Assembly: GCA_045592125.1 (NCBI GenBank)
Contig: JAZNUE010000071.1
Location: 12,664-76,663, forward strand
Source: HGM04593 sp045592125
GTDB lineage: Bacteria > Bacteroidota > Bacteroidia > Bacteroidales > Bacteroidaceae
DNA length: 64,000 bases
Direction of reading: 5' to 3'
Under the pieces are notes generated by a model, which was given only the letters and a program-made list of their open reading frames with translations, had not been told where the DNA came from and did no database searches. The position numbers were made by a program, and so were the translations under genes. Below, piece by piece: positions 25,221-34,269 of this stretch. Position 1 is the first letter of the stretch. The number at the start of each line of letters is the position of its first letter.

Positions 25221-27625
25221 GCCTCTCCGCACAACCTTGCAACAACATCATCGGCCTCTTCGCGTGAGAGCGCTACTTCGCGCAGCATGGCAAGCGCCTC
25301 ATCGGCACCGATAGAACGGAAATCATCCTCGCGGGGAGTAATTACTAGCCCGGCCATATCAATTGCCCCAGGGCTCACAAGACGCTGGGCACCACCTGCT
25401 GCATAGTACGCGGCAGGACGGTGTGCTGACCGCGGAATCACATACGTGACATACCCGTCGCCGGCCGTGTAGCAGACAAACAGGTTTATCCTAGGCTCGG
25501 GCTCGCCATCCTTGAGTGGCAGTGCCGCCATAAGGCGCCTCATAAGCTCCGCCGAACGGGACACAGTCCGCGTCACTATCATGAAGAGCGGTACTGCATA
25601 TGCGGGCACGCTGTACAGACATCCTTCGTCATCAACGAGCAGCGGTTCCATCCCGCACGACATCTCCTCTTGCCAGTACTCCCCGAAAAGCGGAATGCCA
25701 TCGGGGGTTCCGGCCTGCAGATGTGCATGGCCGGGAGCAGAGGCCCCGCAAAGGGCTCCGTTATAGAAGAGCACCATCCCTTGCCACTCGCGCGAGAGGT
25801 GCAGCATATCGGCATACATGCCGCCCGAGAGCTGCGGGAGATGTTTTTTCAGCGGCAGGGTAAGATGATTAGGCAATATCGGGAACGGGTTCACCAGCAC
25901 CTCCAGAGTCCCCATCGCACTCAATGCAAGCTGCTCCTGCGGACGGTTCTCGCTGCACAGGAAGCATTTGCGGGCCTCAACCGAGGCCTTGTCGACCTTC
26001 GCAGCCGTGGACACCACGCGCGCCGGGTTGTGCTGCAGCACAATGCCGTTGCCAAGGGCACGCTCCTGTACCGCAGCCAATGCAGCATGGCGCTGTGCCG
26101 CCTCGGGCCACTGCTGCAGCTGCTTGCCTACAAACTCCTCAAGCTCTTCCATCGCAGGAATTGCCAAGGACCTAACAAACCCTATACGCGCCTCAAGCTC
26201 TGCTGTGCGCAGGGAATCCTTATAGAGGTTATGCGCATTCACCTTCTCATGCGAAAGGGCCGCGTCGGAATTTCCGCCCCATCGGCGGCAAAGGTACAGC
26301 ACGTCATATATGCGTCCAATCCTGTAGCGGCGCGAGATTGCAAGCCCTACAGCATAGTCCTCGCCATAGCTCACATTCGGGAAGCCTGTCTCGCGTATTA
26401 CAGGAGTAAAGAATGCTCGCGGCGCACCAAGCCCATTGATTCTCAAGGCATTGTTACGGCCGTTCTCCTCGGTCCACTCGCGATGGTCTATCACGCCTGG
26501 AGGCAAGGTATTCAGCTCAAAGTCGCAAATGCGGTATGTGCCCACAAGCATTGCACACTGCTGGCGGTAGAACTCATCGACAATGCGCTGCAGCGTACTG
26601 TCGCTGCTGTAGAGGTCATCGCTGTCGAGCTGCACTGCAAAACGCCCGCAATGAGCGCTGTTCACTGCAAGGTCCCAGCAGCCGCCTATGCCAAGGCCGG
26701 CAGGCTCAGGGACAATATGCACTACCCTGGCGTCGCCGAAAGAGTCAATAATCTCTCCTGTACCGTCTGTCGAGTGGTTGTCTACCACAATTATATTGAA
26801 CGGGAACGTAGTCTTCTGCCCAAGCACCGAGCCAATGGCGTCGGCAATGGTCGAAGAGCGGTTAAGCACCGGGATAATGACCGAGGCCTCTACCGGGAAT
26901 TCGCCGATGGAAAGGTCTATTCCATCATACTTGCACGGAGGCAGCCAGGCACCTGTCGCCTTCAGATGTCGCGTACACGCCTTCTCCATCTCGACCTGTA
27001 CCTCGCGCTGCGCGGGATTAACATAGTCGAACTGTTTCTCCCCGCTCTTGCGCCTGTCGCTGTCGCACACGGTGTAAAGGTACTCGCAATGGTGATATAT
27101 GCTGCCATAGCGGCCCATGGCAAGCCTTAGCTGGTACAGGCCGGCATAAAGGTACTCCTCAGGAGACTCTGCAAGATACCTTTTCAGGGCACTTGTCCTG
27201 AAAAGCAACGCCGGCCCAAAATCAAAGTCATTCCTGAGCGAACCGGGCAGGCAGTCTATTGTAGGCGCCTCGGAAAGGGCACCGTCTACATCCTTCATGT
27301 AGTGCGAATAGGCCATTGAGGCACCGTCAGGCATGCTGGCCAGCATGCTGTCTATCTTTTCCCAATCCGCTTCTACATTCTCCTTAGTAAAGCAGAGCAC
27401 ATAATCGGCCGTAGCACGCTGGGCCATGTCCACGAAAAGGGACGTGCCGGAAAGAGTGCTTGCCTGCAGCACCTGCGCCTTGGAGGGAAGGAGCGCGCTT
27501 ATAGGCGACACGCTCCAGAGCCACACCCGGGATACTGCCGGATGTGACACATGGCGCTCTATTGCCGGGAGCGCGGAATCACCTGCCGCAACAGGCATGA
27601 AGATTTCTATTGTGTAGTTTTCCAT
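25217..27625 (-). CDS. Fusion of a GT2 glycosyltransferase with a DUF4922 (HIT/GalT-like) domain
   Basis: An 802-residue protein. About 1-240 looks like a degenerate GT-A domain; about 245-460 is a clear GT2 domain ('EASVIIPVLNRSSTIADAIGSVLGQ', 'IIVVDNHSTDGTGEII', 'FAVQLDSDDLY' with a DSDD metal site). About 490-800 is DUF4922, related to the HIT/galactose-1-phosphate uridylyltransferase superfamily: a CxxC ('CFLC') and H633-x-H635-x-Q637 in 'GHAHLQAG', the nucleotidyl-transfer triad. So one chain couples a sugar transferase with a phosphorylase or nucleotidyltransferase-like module. Substrates are unknown. It is coupled to the SpoIID gene by a 4-bp overlap. Confidence 0.85.
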   Translation of the reverse strand: MENYTIEIFMPVAAGDSALPAIERHVSHPAVSRVWLWSVSPISALLPSKAQVLQASTLSGTSLFVDMAQRATADYVLCFTKENVEADWEKIDSMLASMPDGASMAYSHYMKDVDGALSEAPTIDCLPGSLRNDFDFGPALLFRTSALKRYLAESPEEYLYAGLYQLRLAMGRYGSIYHHCEYLYTVCDSDRRKSGEKQFDYVNPAQREVQVEMEKACTRHLKATGAWLPPCKYDGIDLSIGEFPVEASVIIPVLNRSSTIADAIGSVLGQKTTFPFNIIVVDNHSTDGTGEIIDSFGDARVVHIVPEPAGLGIGGCWDLAVNSAHCGRFAVQLDSDDLYSSDSTLQRIVDEFYRQQCAMLVGTYRICDFELNTLPPGVIDHREWTEENGRNNALRINGLGAPRAFFTPVIRETGFPNVSYGEDYAVGLAISRRYRIGRIYDVLYLCRRWGGNSDAALSHEKVNAHNLYKDSLRTAELEARIGFVRSLAIPAMEELEEFVGKQLQQWPEAAQRHAALAAVQERALGNGIVLQHNPARVVSTAAKVDKASVEARKCFLCSENRPQEQLALSAMGTLEVLVNPFPILPNHLTLPLKKHLPQLSGGMYADMLHLSREWQGMVLFYNGALCGASAPGHAHLQAGTPDGIPLFGEYWQEEMSCGMEPLLVDDEGCLYSVPAYAVPLFMIVTRTVSRSAELMRRLMAALPLKDGEPEPRINLFVCYTAGDGYVTYVIPRSAHRPAAYYAAGGAQRLVSPGAIDMAGLVITPREDDFRSIGADEALAMLREVALSREEADDVVARLCGEA

Positions 27626-27643
27626 AACTTTTCTAGTTTCCTG

Positions 27644-27676
27644 CGAAGTTAGCAAAAAAGAAGCATATCCAGCAAA
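27644..27676 (-). promoter_or_regulatory. Promoter of the GT2-DUF4922/SpoIID operon
   Basis: On the minus strand TTTG (27676-27673), 21 nt, then TAACTTCG (27651-27644), 18 bp upstream of the start codon. Confidence 0.6.
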
Positions 27677-27743
27677 TAGGCGCATACATATATTAATAAA
27701 TATTTATTTCTTAATACAGGAGAGAAATACCACATTTTTGCAT

Positions 27744-27751
27744 TATCTTCG
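27744..27751 (+). promoter_or_regulatory. Promoter -7 box of the rlmN transcript
   Basis: TATCTTCG, same form as the glycyl-tRNA synthetase box, 49 bp before the rlmN start. It probably drives the long run through the HAD gene. Confidence 0.6.
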
Positions 27752-27800
27752 CAGAGGATTATGCGCGCGTGCGAACGTGTATAGAAATTGAGGAAGATAG

Positions 27801-28847
27801 ATGGAAACGAGTAAAAGGAAACTGCTAGGAATGACCCTTTCTGCACTCAAGGAGGCTGTAAAGGAGGCAGGCATGCCTGCATTTACCGCCAAGCAGATTG
27901 CCGAGTGGGTATATGGCAAGAGAGTCCGTTCAATAGAGAGCATGTCCAACATATCGCTCAAGAACAGGGAGAGGCTCGGCGAGCTGTTCGAGGTCGGTTT
28001 CAAGGCACCGGCCGACGCAGCGCGCTCTGTTGACGGGACCATAAAATACCTTTACGAGGTTGACAACGGGCATTATGTCGAGGCCGTGTATATCCCCGAC
28101 GGGGAACGCGCCACGCTTTGCGTCTCGTCACAGGTTGGCTGCAAGATGAACTGCCTCTTCTGCATGACAGGAAAGCAGAAGTACACCGCCAGCCTCACCG
28201 CGAACGAGATACTGAACCAGATTCTCGCGCTGCCGGAGCTTGACAGGCTCACCAACATTGTATTCATGGGCATGGGAGAGCCGTGCGACAACCTGGACAG
28301 CCTGCTGCCGGCAATTGAGGTGCTGACAAGCGAATACGGCCTGGGATGGAGCCCGCACCGCCTTACCGTGTCAACGGTTGGAGTGCGCAAGGGCCTCAAG
28401 CGCCTGCTCGATGCCGGCGACTACCATATAGCCGTGAGCCTTCACCACCCGATACCCGAGAAGCGCATGGAGATTATGCCTGCCGAAAAGGGATTCCCAA
28501 TAATGGAGATGCTTGATGTGCTGCGCCAGTACGACTTCAGCCACCAGCGCAGGCTCACGTTCGAGTACATAGTCTTCAAGAACACCAATGAGACGCTGCA
28601 GCACGCAAGGAGGCTCATCAGGCTGCTTGACGGCATAGAGTGCCGCATAAACCTCATACGCTACCATGCAATACCAGGCGTGCCGCTTGAAGGCGTAGAC
28701 GAGGAAGGCATGATACAGTTGCGCGACTTCCTCACCAAGAACGGGCTGTTCACCACAATCAGGGCATCGCGCGGCGAGGATATCTTCGCGGCATGCGGCA
28801 TGCTCTCCACGCTTAAGCAGGACAATAACAAAAAACAGGATATATGA
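27801..28847 (+). CDS. rlmN: 23S rRNA/tRNA (adenine C2) methyltransferase, radical SAM
   Basis: A 348-residue enzyme that methylates C2 of A2503 in 23S rRNA (and A37 in some tRNAs). The radical-SAM cluster is C114-x3-C118-x2-C121 in 'GCKMNCLFCMTGKQ', and the second catalytic Cys is C332 in 'AACGML'. Length and N-terminal helical domain are normal. The last four bases overlap the next gene (ATGA). Confidence 0.97.
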   Translation: METSKRKLLGMTLSALKEAVKEAGMPAFTAKQIAEWVYGKRVRSIESMSNISLKNRERLGELFEVGFKAPADAARSVDGTIKYLYEVDNGHYVEAVYIPDGERATLCVSSQVGCKMNCLFCMTGKQKYTASLTANEILNQILALPELDRLTNIVFMGMGEPCDNLDSLLPAIEVLTSEYGLGWSPHRLTVSTVGVRKGLKRLLDAGDYHIAVSLHHPIPEKRMEIMPAEKGFPIMEMLDVLRQYDFSHQRRLTFEYIVFKNTNETLQHARRLIRLLDGIECRINLIRYHAIPGVPLEGVDEEGMIQLRDFLTKNGLFTTIRASRGEDIFAACGMLSTLKQDNNKKQDI

Positions 28848-29890
28848 TGAAAAGGATTATTCTATTCGCATTCATCGCCCTTACCCTTATGGGCTGCGGG
28901 CACACATCGAAGCACTCCATCGGAAACCCCTATGAGGTACTTGTCGTATGCGACGACCACATTTGGGAGGCACCTGCCGGCAGGGCATTGCTCTATGCGC
29001 TCGACACCGACGTGCCCTGCCTTCCGCAGTCGGAGCGCTCATTCAGGATATCAAGGGTCACAAAAAGCCATTTCAAGGGTTCATCAAAGGCGTTCCGCAA
29101 CATAATCTTTGTTGACATAAACGGCGACCGGTACACACAGAGCAGCTTCAAGTTCACACGCGACGTGTTTGCAAAGCCCCAGGTGTACATGGGCATACAG
29201 TCGCCTAGCATGGAGGAGTTCGAGAAGTTTGTCACCGAGAACTCGCAGGTAATCGTGGACTTCCTCACCCGCATTGAGATGGAGAGGCAGATAAATGTGC
29301 TAGAGGGCAGCTACAACGAGAAGGCATTCAGCATTGTAAAGGAGATGTTTGGCTGTGAGCTCAAGGTTCCGGCATACCTCAATGGCAACATGAAGGGCAA
29401 GGATTTCGTATGGCTGTCGGACTTCAACGACCCCAAGGCCGAGATCCAGAGCTACATGGTATACAGCTACCCTTATACCTCGCCCAACAATTTCTCAAGG
29501 GAGAACTACATACACATGCGCGACTCGGTTATGAAGATGAACATCCGCGCAAAGAGAATGGACCAGTACATAAAGACCGTAGACTGGTCGGTAGTCATCA
29601 CCGAAGGCCTATACAGGGACCGCTACATACAGGTGGCACGCGGCCTGTGGGAAATGGAGAATGACATTATGGGAGGCCCGTTCGTCTCGCATTCTGTCGT
29701 TGACGAGATAAACAACAGGGTCATTGTAGCTGAGGCATTCCTCTATGCCCCTAACAGGAAGAAGGGCACGATGATGCGCAAGCTCGAGGCCGCGCTCTTT
29801 ACGCTGCGCCTTCCGGCAGACGAGCTCATTGAGCAGAGCAGCCATCTGGGAGAGATTGTAATTGAGGGGAGCAGGCAGGCAGCAGAATAA
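28844..29890 (+). CDS. DUF4837 family lipoprotein
   Basis: A 348-residue lipoprotein with lipobox 'LTLMGC' (Cys about 19). The start of the mature protein, 'SIGNPYEVLVVCDDHIWEAPAGRAL', with the later 'VYMGIQSPSMEEF', 'FVWLSDFN' and 'IVAEAFLYAPNRKKGTMMRKLEAAL' segments, is typical of DUF4837, a Bacteroidetes family of unknown function. It is coupled to rlmN by a 4-bp overlap and followed by pdxA. Confidence 0.9.
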   Translation: MMKRIILFAFIALTLMGCGHTSKHSIGNPYEVLVVCDDHIWEAPAGRALLYALDTDVPCLPQSERSFRISRVTKSHFKGSSKAFRNIIFVDINGDRYTQSSFKFTRDVFAKPQVYMGIQSPSMEEFEKFVTENSQVIVDFLTRIEMERQINVLEGSYNEKAFSIVKEMFGCELKVPAYLNGNMKGKDFVWLSDFNDPKAEIQSYMVYSYPYTSPNNFSRENYIHMRDSVMKMNIRAKRMDQYIKTVDWSVVITEGLYRDRYIQVARGLWEMENDIMGGPFVSHSVVDEINNRVIVAEAFLYAPNRKKGTMMRKLEAALFTLRLPADELIEQSSHLGEIVIEGSRQAAE

Positions 29891-29928
29891 CAGGTCCCTT
29901 ATTAAGATAACAGATAAAGACAACATAC

Positions 29929-31023
29929 ATGAGCGAAAAGAACAGAATACGTGTCGGCATAACACAAGGCGACATAAACGGCATTGGATACGAGATTATC
30001 TTCAAGACATTCGAGAACAGCGAGATGTTCGAGATATGCACCCCGATAGTATACGGCTCGCCCAAGGTTGCGGCATACCACCGCAAGGCACTTGACATGG
30101 AGACACCCTACAACGCAATAGGGAGTGCCGAGGAAGCGCAAAGCGGCAGGCTGAACATCATCACTTGCAACAGCGACGAGGTGCACATTGAGCTTGGCAC
30201 AGACACTGCCGAGGCAGGCCTTGCCGCGTTCCAGGCCCTGGAAAGGGCTGTCAGTGACTGCAAGGAGGGCAAGATTGACGTTATTGTGACAGCGCCCATA
30301 AGCAAGAGCGCAATACAGAGCGAGCAGTTCAGTTTCCCAGGGCACACCGAGTACCTGCAGGATTGCTGCGGCGAGGAGGCAAAGGCGCTTATGATACTAT
30401 GCAGCGGCGACATGCGTGTTGCCGTTGCCACATCGCACATGGCACTGAAGGACATACCGGCCGCAATCACGCCCAGGCTGCTCGAGGAGAAGATTACCCT
30501 TCTTGACAGGAGCATGAAAGAGGACTTCAATATTGACGCGCCAAAGATTGCCGTGCTCTCGCTTAACCCCCATTCGGGCGACAACGGCCTGCTGGGGAGC
30601 GAGGAGATAGAAGTAATCTCGCCAACCATACGCAAGATGAACGATAGCGGTATATTCTGCTACGGCCCGTTTGCTGCTGACGGTTTCATGGGCAGCGGCA
30701 AATACGCAGCGTTCGACGCGATACTGGCCATGTACCACGACCAGGGCCTGGCCCCGCTGAAGGCGCTTGCCATGAACGACGGAGTGAACTTCACCGCTGG
30801 GCTGCCAATCATACGCACCTCGCCCGCACATGGCGTCGCATATGACATTGCCGGCAAGGGAGAGGCCGATGAGAACTCTTTCCGCCAGGCCATCTACGCT
30901 GCAATCGACATCCTGCGCAACCGCAGGTTCTACAGCGAGGCGCGCCGCCACCCGCTGCGCAAGATGTACTTTGAGAAACGCGATGACAGCAACCGCCTCA
31001 ACCTGCAGGCGGACAATGAGTGA
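29929..31023 (+). CDS. pdxA: 4-hydroxythreonine-4-phosphate dehydrogenase
   Basis: A 364-residue NAD-dependent enzyme of the DXP-dependent vitamin B6 pathway; it oxidises 4-phosphohydroxy-threonine, which loses CO2 to give the amino-ketone used by PdxJ. Typical motifs: 'GITQGDINGIGYEI' at the N terminus, 'FPGHTEYL', 'LNPHSGDNGLLGSEE' and 'AMYHDQGLAPLKAL' (metal-binding His and Asp). No pdxJ is in the window. It is followed after 8 bp by the head-group cluster. Confidence 0.96.
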   Translation: MSEKNRIRVGITQGDINGIGYEIIFKTFENSEMFEICTPIVYGSPKVAAYHRKALDMETPYNAIGSAEEAQSGRLNIITCNSDEVHIELGTDTAEAGLAAFQALERAVSDCKEGKIDVIVTAPISKSAIQSEQFSFPGHTEYLQDCCGEEAKALMILCSGDMRVAVATSHMALKDIPAAITPRLLEEKITLLDRSMKEDFNIDAPKIAVLSLNPHSGDNGLLGSEEIEVISPTIRKMNDSGIFCYGPFAADGFMGSGKYAAFDAILAMYHDQGLAPLKALAMNDGVNFTAGLPIIRTSPAHGVAYDIAGKGEADENSFRQAIYAAIDILRNRRFYSEARRHPLRKMYFEKRDDSNRLNLQADNE

Positions 31024-31031
31024 TACTGGAA

Positions 31032-31730
31032 ATGAAGTTCGCTATCATTGCAGCCGGTGAAGGCTCGCGCCTGGCTAGCGAGGGCATAAAATGCCCCAAG
31101 CCGCTAGTAGAGCTTCAAGGCGTTCCCATAATCGAGCGCCTTGTAGAGATATTCATGCGGCACGGCGCAACCTCTGTCAGCATTATAATAAACGAGGAGC
31201 AGCCAGGCACGCTCGCCCGTCTGGAGAAGCTGCAGAAGAAATACCCAATCGCAATTGTTGTAAAGAACACTCCAAGCTCCATGCACAGCCTGCACGCGCT
31301 GGGCCATCTGCTCCGTGGCGAGAAGTTCTGCCTCACGACCGTTGACACCTTGTTTCACGAGACTGATTTTGCCGGGTACATCAAGGCGCTTGAAGAGAGC
31401 GATTGCGACGGCGTTATGGCCGTGACTGACTACATTGATGACGAGAAGCCGCTCTATGTGGAGACAGACAGCGAGCTACGCATAACGGAGTTCCGCGACA
31501 CTCCTGGACCAGAATCGAGATACATCTCGGGAGGTATCTACGGACTATCGCCGCGCGCCCTGGACATTCTTGACGAGTGCATGTCTGCCGGTATCGGGCG
31601 CATGCGCAACTTCCAGCGCATGCTGGTGGAGAGAGGGATGAGACTGAAGGCATACCCGTTCAGGAAAATCATAGACATTGACCACGCCGAGGATATTGCC
31701 AAGGCCGAGGAATTCCTTCTGGAAAGATGA
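31032..31730 (+). CDS. Nucleotidyltransferase (sugar/polyol-phosphate NTP transferase type)
   Basis: A 232-residue enzyme. The N terminus 'KFAIIAAGEGSRLASEGIKCPKPLVELQG' is the NTP-transferase signature (G-x-G-x-R-L...K-P-L), and 'FCLTTVDTLF' supplies the metal-binding Asp. Members join a sugar- or polyol-phosphate to CTP, UTP or GTP. The context (ATP-grasp, CDP-alcohol phosphotransferase and HAD in coupled frames) suggests CDP-activation of a polyol phosphate such as inositol-1-phosphate; that is inference. The GTG at 31020 is possible but ATG 31032 has GGA just upstream. Ends with an ATGA overlap. Confidence 0.85.
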   Translation: MKFAIIAAGEGSRLASEGIKCPKPLVELQGVPIIERLVEIFMRHGATSVSIIINEEQPGTLARLEKLQKKYPIAIVVKNTPSSMHSLHALGHLLRGEKFCLTTVDTLFHETDFAGYIKALEESDCDGVMAVTDYIDDEKPLYVETDSELRITEFRDTPGPESRYISGGIYGLSPRALDILDECMSAGIGRMRNFQRMLVERGMRLKAYPFRKIIDIDHAEDIAKAEEFLLER

Positions 31731-32545
31731 AGATAGCGACCATTGCGCGTGACAGCGCCCACTCTCCCAACATGGCAGCAAACGACGCGGCTATACTTGA
31801 ATGCGTCTCGCACGAGCTGCGCGCCCTAGGAGCTGAGACCTTTGCGTCAGAGGGAGATATTCCCGACGGGACCGACGCCGTGTGCCACATGTCGCGCACC
31901 CGCGCAGTGCTCCAGGAACTTGAAGAGGCGATGAGGAGAGGGGTAAAGGTAATAAACCAGCCGCAGGCAGCAGGGCGTACACGCCAATGGATAATGGAGA
32001 CACTTGAAGGCCATGGTATTATGCAGCCAAAGTTCACGCTCATTGAGGAGAACACCTGCATTGAGGCGCTGCGCTATCCCGCCTGGATAAAGCGCTCCGA
32101 CGGATGTACCTGCCACAAGGACGACGTATGCTACGTACAGGACGCGGCCGAGGCAAGAAAGGCAATCGGCGAAATGCATTCCCGGGGCATTTGCAGGCCA
32201 ATACACTGCGTGCATGCCCAAGGAGACATAATCAAGTTCTACGGCGTAGGGAAGCGCTTCTTCCGCTATTGCTACCCCGACCCTGAAAAAAGCAAGTTCG
32301 GGCTTGAGAGAATAAACGGCACGCCGCGGCACTACCCTTTTAGCGCAAGCAGGATGAAAGAGACAGTCTTTGCAGCAGCGCAGGCAACAGGGCTTGAGAT
32401 ATACGGCGGCGACTGCATAGTTGACAGTGCCGGGCAGATATACATAATAGACCTTAACGACTTCCCCAGTTTCTCGGCCTTCCGCAGCCAGGCCGCAAAG
32501 GAGATTGCGGGATACATCATTGACAAGATAAAGGAACAGCGATGA
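31727..32545 (+). CDS. ATP-grasp-like protein
   Basis: A 272-residue protein with an ATP-grasp-like layout: an N-terminal domain (1-90), then 'YPAWIKRSDGCTCHKDDVCYV', 'HAQGDIIKFYGVGKRFFRYCYPD' and the metal-binding 'IYGGDCIVDSAGQIYIIDLNDFPSFSAFR' (D...D-x-N-D-F-P). ATP-grasp enzymes form an acyl-phosphate and join it to an amine, thiol or similar group. What is ligated here is unknown. The gene overlaps its neighbours by 4 bp at each end. Confidence 0.78.
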   Translation: MKIATIARDSAHSPNMAANDAAILECVSHELRALGAETFASEGDIPDGTDAVCHMSRTRAVLQELEEAMRRGVKVINQPQAAGRTRQWIMETLEGHGIMQPKFTLIEENTCIEALRYPAWIKRSDGCTCHKDDVCYVQDAAEARKAIGEMHSRGICRPIHCVHAQGDIIKFYGVGKRFFRYCYPDPEKSKFGLERINGTPRHYPFSASRMKETVFAAAQATGLEIYGGDCIVDSAGQIYIIDLNDFPSFSAFRSQAAKEIAGYIIDKIKEQR

Positions 32546-33495
32546 AAAAAGAAGACAGAGAACTATACCTTGCCTCAATAAAGTCGGTAGACACAGAAGA
32601 GTTCCTCGACATGTGGTTCTATCGCCCACTGGGTTTCAGCTGTGCACTGTTCTTCAGGAACAGGGGCATACACCCCAACGTGATTACGATAATCTCCATT
32701 TTCCTTGGCATAGGCGCAGGAATATGCTTCGCGCAGGAAAGCCTCAGGTGGAACATCCTTGGAGTGCTGCTGCTCATGTGGGCAAACCTATATGACAGCA
32801 CCGACGGGCAGCTGGCCCGCATGACAGGCCAGAAGACACGCTGGGGGCGTATCCTCGACGGTTTTGCAGGCGACTGCTGGTTCTTCTGCATATACTTCGC
32901 GATATGTGTCAGGGAGACATTCTCCCCAATACCTTTTGCACCGGAATACAACTGGGGCCTGACACTGTGGATACTCGTCTCGTACTGCGGTTTCTGGGTG
33001 CACGGGTCGCAATGCCAGCTTGCCGACTACTACCGGAACATACACCTCTACTTCACCAACGAGAAGAACGGGAACGAGTTCCACAATTCGGCCGACGTAC
33101 GCAAGGAGTACAAGGAGACTCCGTGGAGAGGCAACTTCTTCTGGAAGATATTCCTTAACGCATATATCTCGTATGTAGGCAACCAGGAGCGCATGTCGCC
33201 CAGGTTCCAGAAGCTCATCAGGACGGTTCACGGCCGTTACGGCACAGACATTCCGCGCGGGTTGCGCGACGAGTTCCGCAAGGGGAGCCTTCCCCTCATG
33301 AAGTACACCAACTTCATTACATTCAACTCGCGCGCTATAATGCTATGCTTTACAATGCTCATAGGCGAGATATGGATGTACCTTTTCTTCGAGCTTATTG
33401 TGCTCATGGCAGCATTCCTTTATATGAGGTACAGGCACGAGAGACTTTGTCGGAGACTCACTTTAAAAATCGAAAGCGGGCATGAGTTCAATTAA
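32542..33495 (+). CDS. CDP-alcohol phosphotransferase family enzyme
   Basis: A 317-residue integral membrane enzyme, longer than the usual 180-220. The motif runs D85-xx-D88-G89-xx-A92-R93, then G102-xxx-D106 and a last Asp at D111. In the family consensus the final two Asp are four positions apart (D-x3-D); here they are five apart (D106-GFAG-D111). Such enzymes move a phospho-alcohol from a CDP-alcohol to a second alcohol; examples are phosphatidylinositol and phosphatidylglycerophosphate synthases. With the neighbouring nucleotidyltransferase it could build an inositol-type lipid. Confidence 0.87.
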   Translation: MKKEDRELYLASIKSVDTEEFLDMWFYRPLGFSCALFFRNRGIHPNVITIISIFLGIGAGICFAQESLRWNILGVLLLMWANLYDSTDGQLARMTGQKTRWGRILDGFAGDCWFFCIYFAICVRETFSPIPFAPEYNWGLTLWILVSYCGFWVHGSQCQLADYYRNIHLYFTNEKNGNEFHNSADVRKEYKETPWRGNFFWKIFLNAYISYVGNQERMSPRFQKLIRTVHGRYGTDIPRGLRDEFRKGSLPLMKYTNFITFNSRAIMLCFTMLIGEIWMYLFFELIVLMAAFLYMRYRHERLCRRLTLKIESGHEFN

Positions 33496-34198
33496 AGGTA
33501 TCATTTTCGATTACGGCGGTACAATTGACACCAATGGCATACACTGGGGAGAGCTTATATGGCAGGAATACCAGGCGGCCGGGATTGCCATAGAGAAGAG
33601 CATATACCGCGAGGCCTATGTCCATGGCGAGCGCTCGCTGGCCAAGAGCCCCATAATTGCGCCCACAGACACCTTCCGCGCCCTGCTAGGCAAGAAGATG
33701 GAATTGCAGTCCAGTTATCTACGCAACATTATCCGCGAAAAGACGCTCACTCGCGAGAAGGAGACGGAGATTGCAGAGCGCTGCTACGAAAGGGTGGTCA
33801 GTACACTCTGCTGCACCCGCAAGGCCGTGGAGGCACTGGCCGCCCGCTACCCTATGGTACTTGTAACAAACTTCTACGGCAACATGCCGGTTGTCCTTAG
33901 GGAGTTCTCGCTAGAGGGCATTTTTAAGGATGTCGTGGAATCGGCAACGGTTGGCCTGAGAAAACCCGACCCTGCGCTTTTCGCTCTTGGGGCAGAGCGT
34001 CTTGGCCTGACGCCCGGAGAGATTGCCGTGATAGGCGATTCCTACCGGAAGGATATCTTCCCTGCAAGCACTCTGGGGTGCAGCACAGTGTGGCTCAAGA
34101 ATATATGCTGGGCCGAAGAGCCTGTCGAGCCTGGGCATGAGCCCACGGCCATTACCGATACAATGGAGAAGGTTCCTGGAATAATAGCCGCCCTATAG
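33482..34198 (+). CDS. HAD-superfamily hydrolase
   Basis: A 238-residue phosphatase-like enzyme: motif I 'IIFDYGGTIDTNG' (nucleophile Asp; the second acidic position is Gly, as in some HAD members), a cap domain (about 20-110), motif II 'MVLVTNFYG', motif III/IV 'VGLRKPDPALFALGAERLGLTPGEIAVIGDSYRKDI'. It overlaps the CDP-alcohol gene by 14 bp and probably removes a phosphate in the same pathway. Because the general-acid Asp is absent, the activity needs testing. Confidence 0.85.
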   Translation: MSSIKGIIFDYGGTIDTNGIHWGELIWQEYQAAGIAIEKSIYREAYVHGERSLAKSPIIAPTDTFRALLGKKMELQSSYLRNIIREKTLTREKETEIAERCYERVVSTLCCTRKAVEALAARYPMVLVTNFYGNMPVVLREFSLEGIFKDVVESATVGLRKPDPALFALGAERLGLTPGEIAVIGDSYRKDIFPASTLGCSTVWLKNICWAEEPVEPGHEPTAITDTMEKVPGIIAAL

Positions 34199-34269
34199 CA
34201 GTCCATAGAGAACCTAAACACCTGCACATACGTTCTATAAAGGAACATTAACCCCAAAACAGCACCTTT

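Noticed and set aside
25670..27130. A 486-codon open frame on the plus strand opposite the GT2-DUF4922 gene
   Set aside because: It lies wholly antisense to a gene with clear domain motifs, shows no domain or signal of its own, and such frames arise from G+C-rich codon use.
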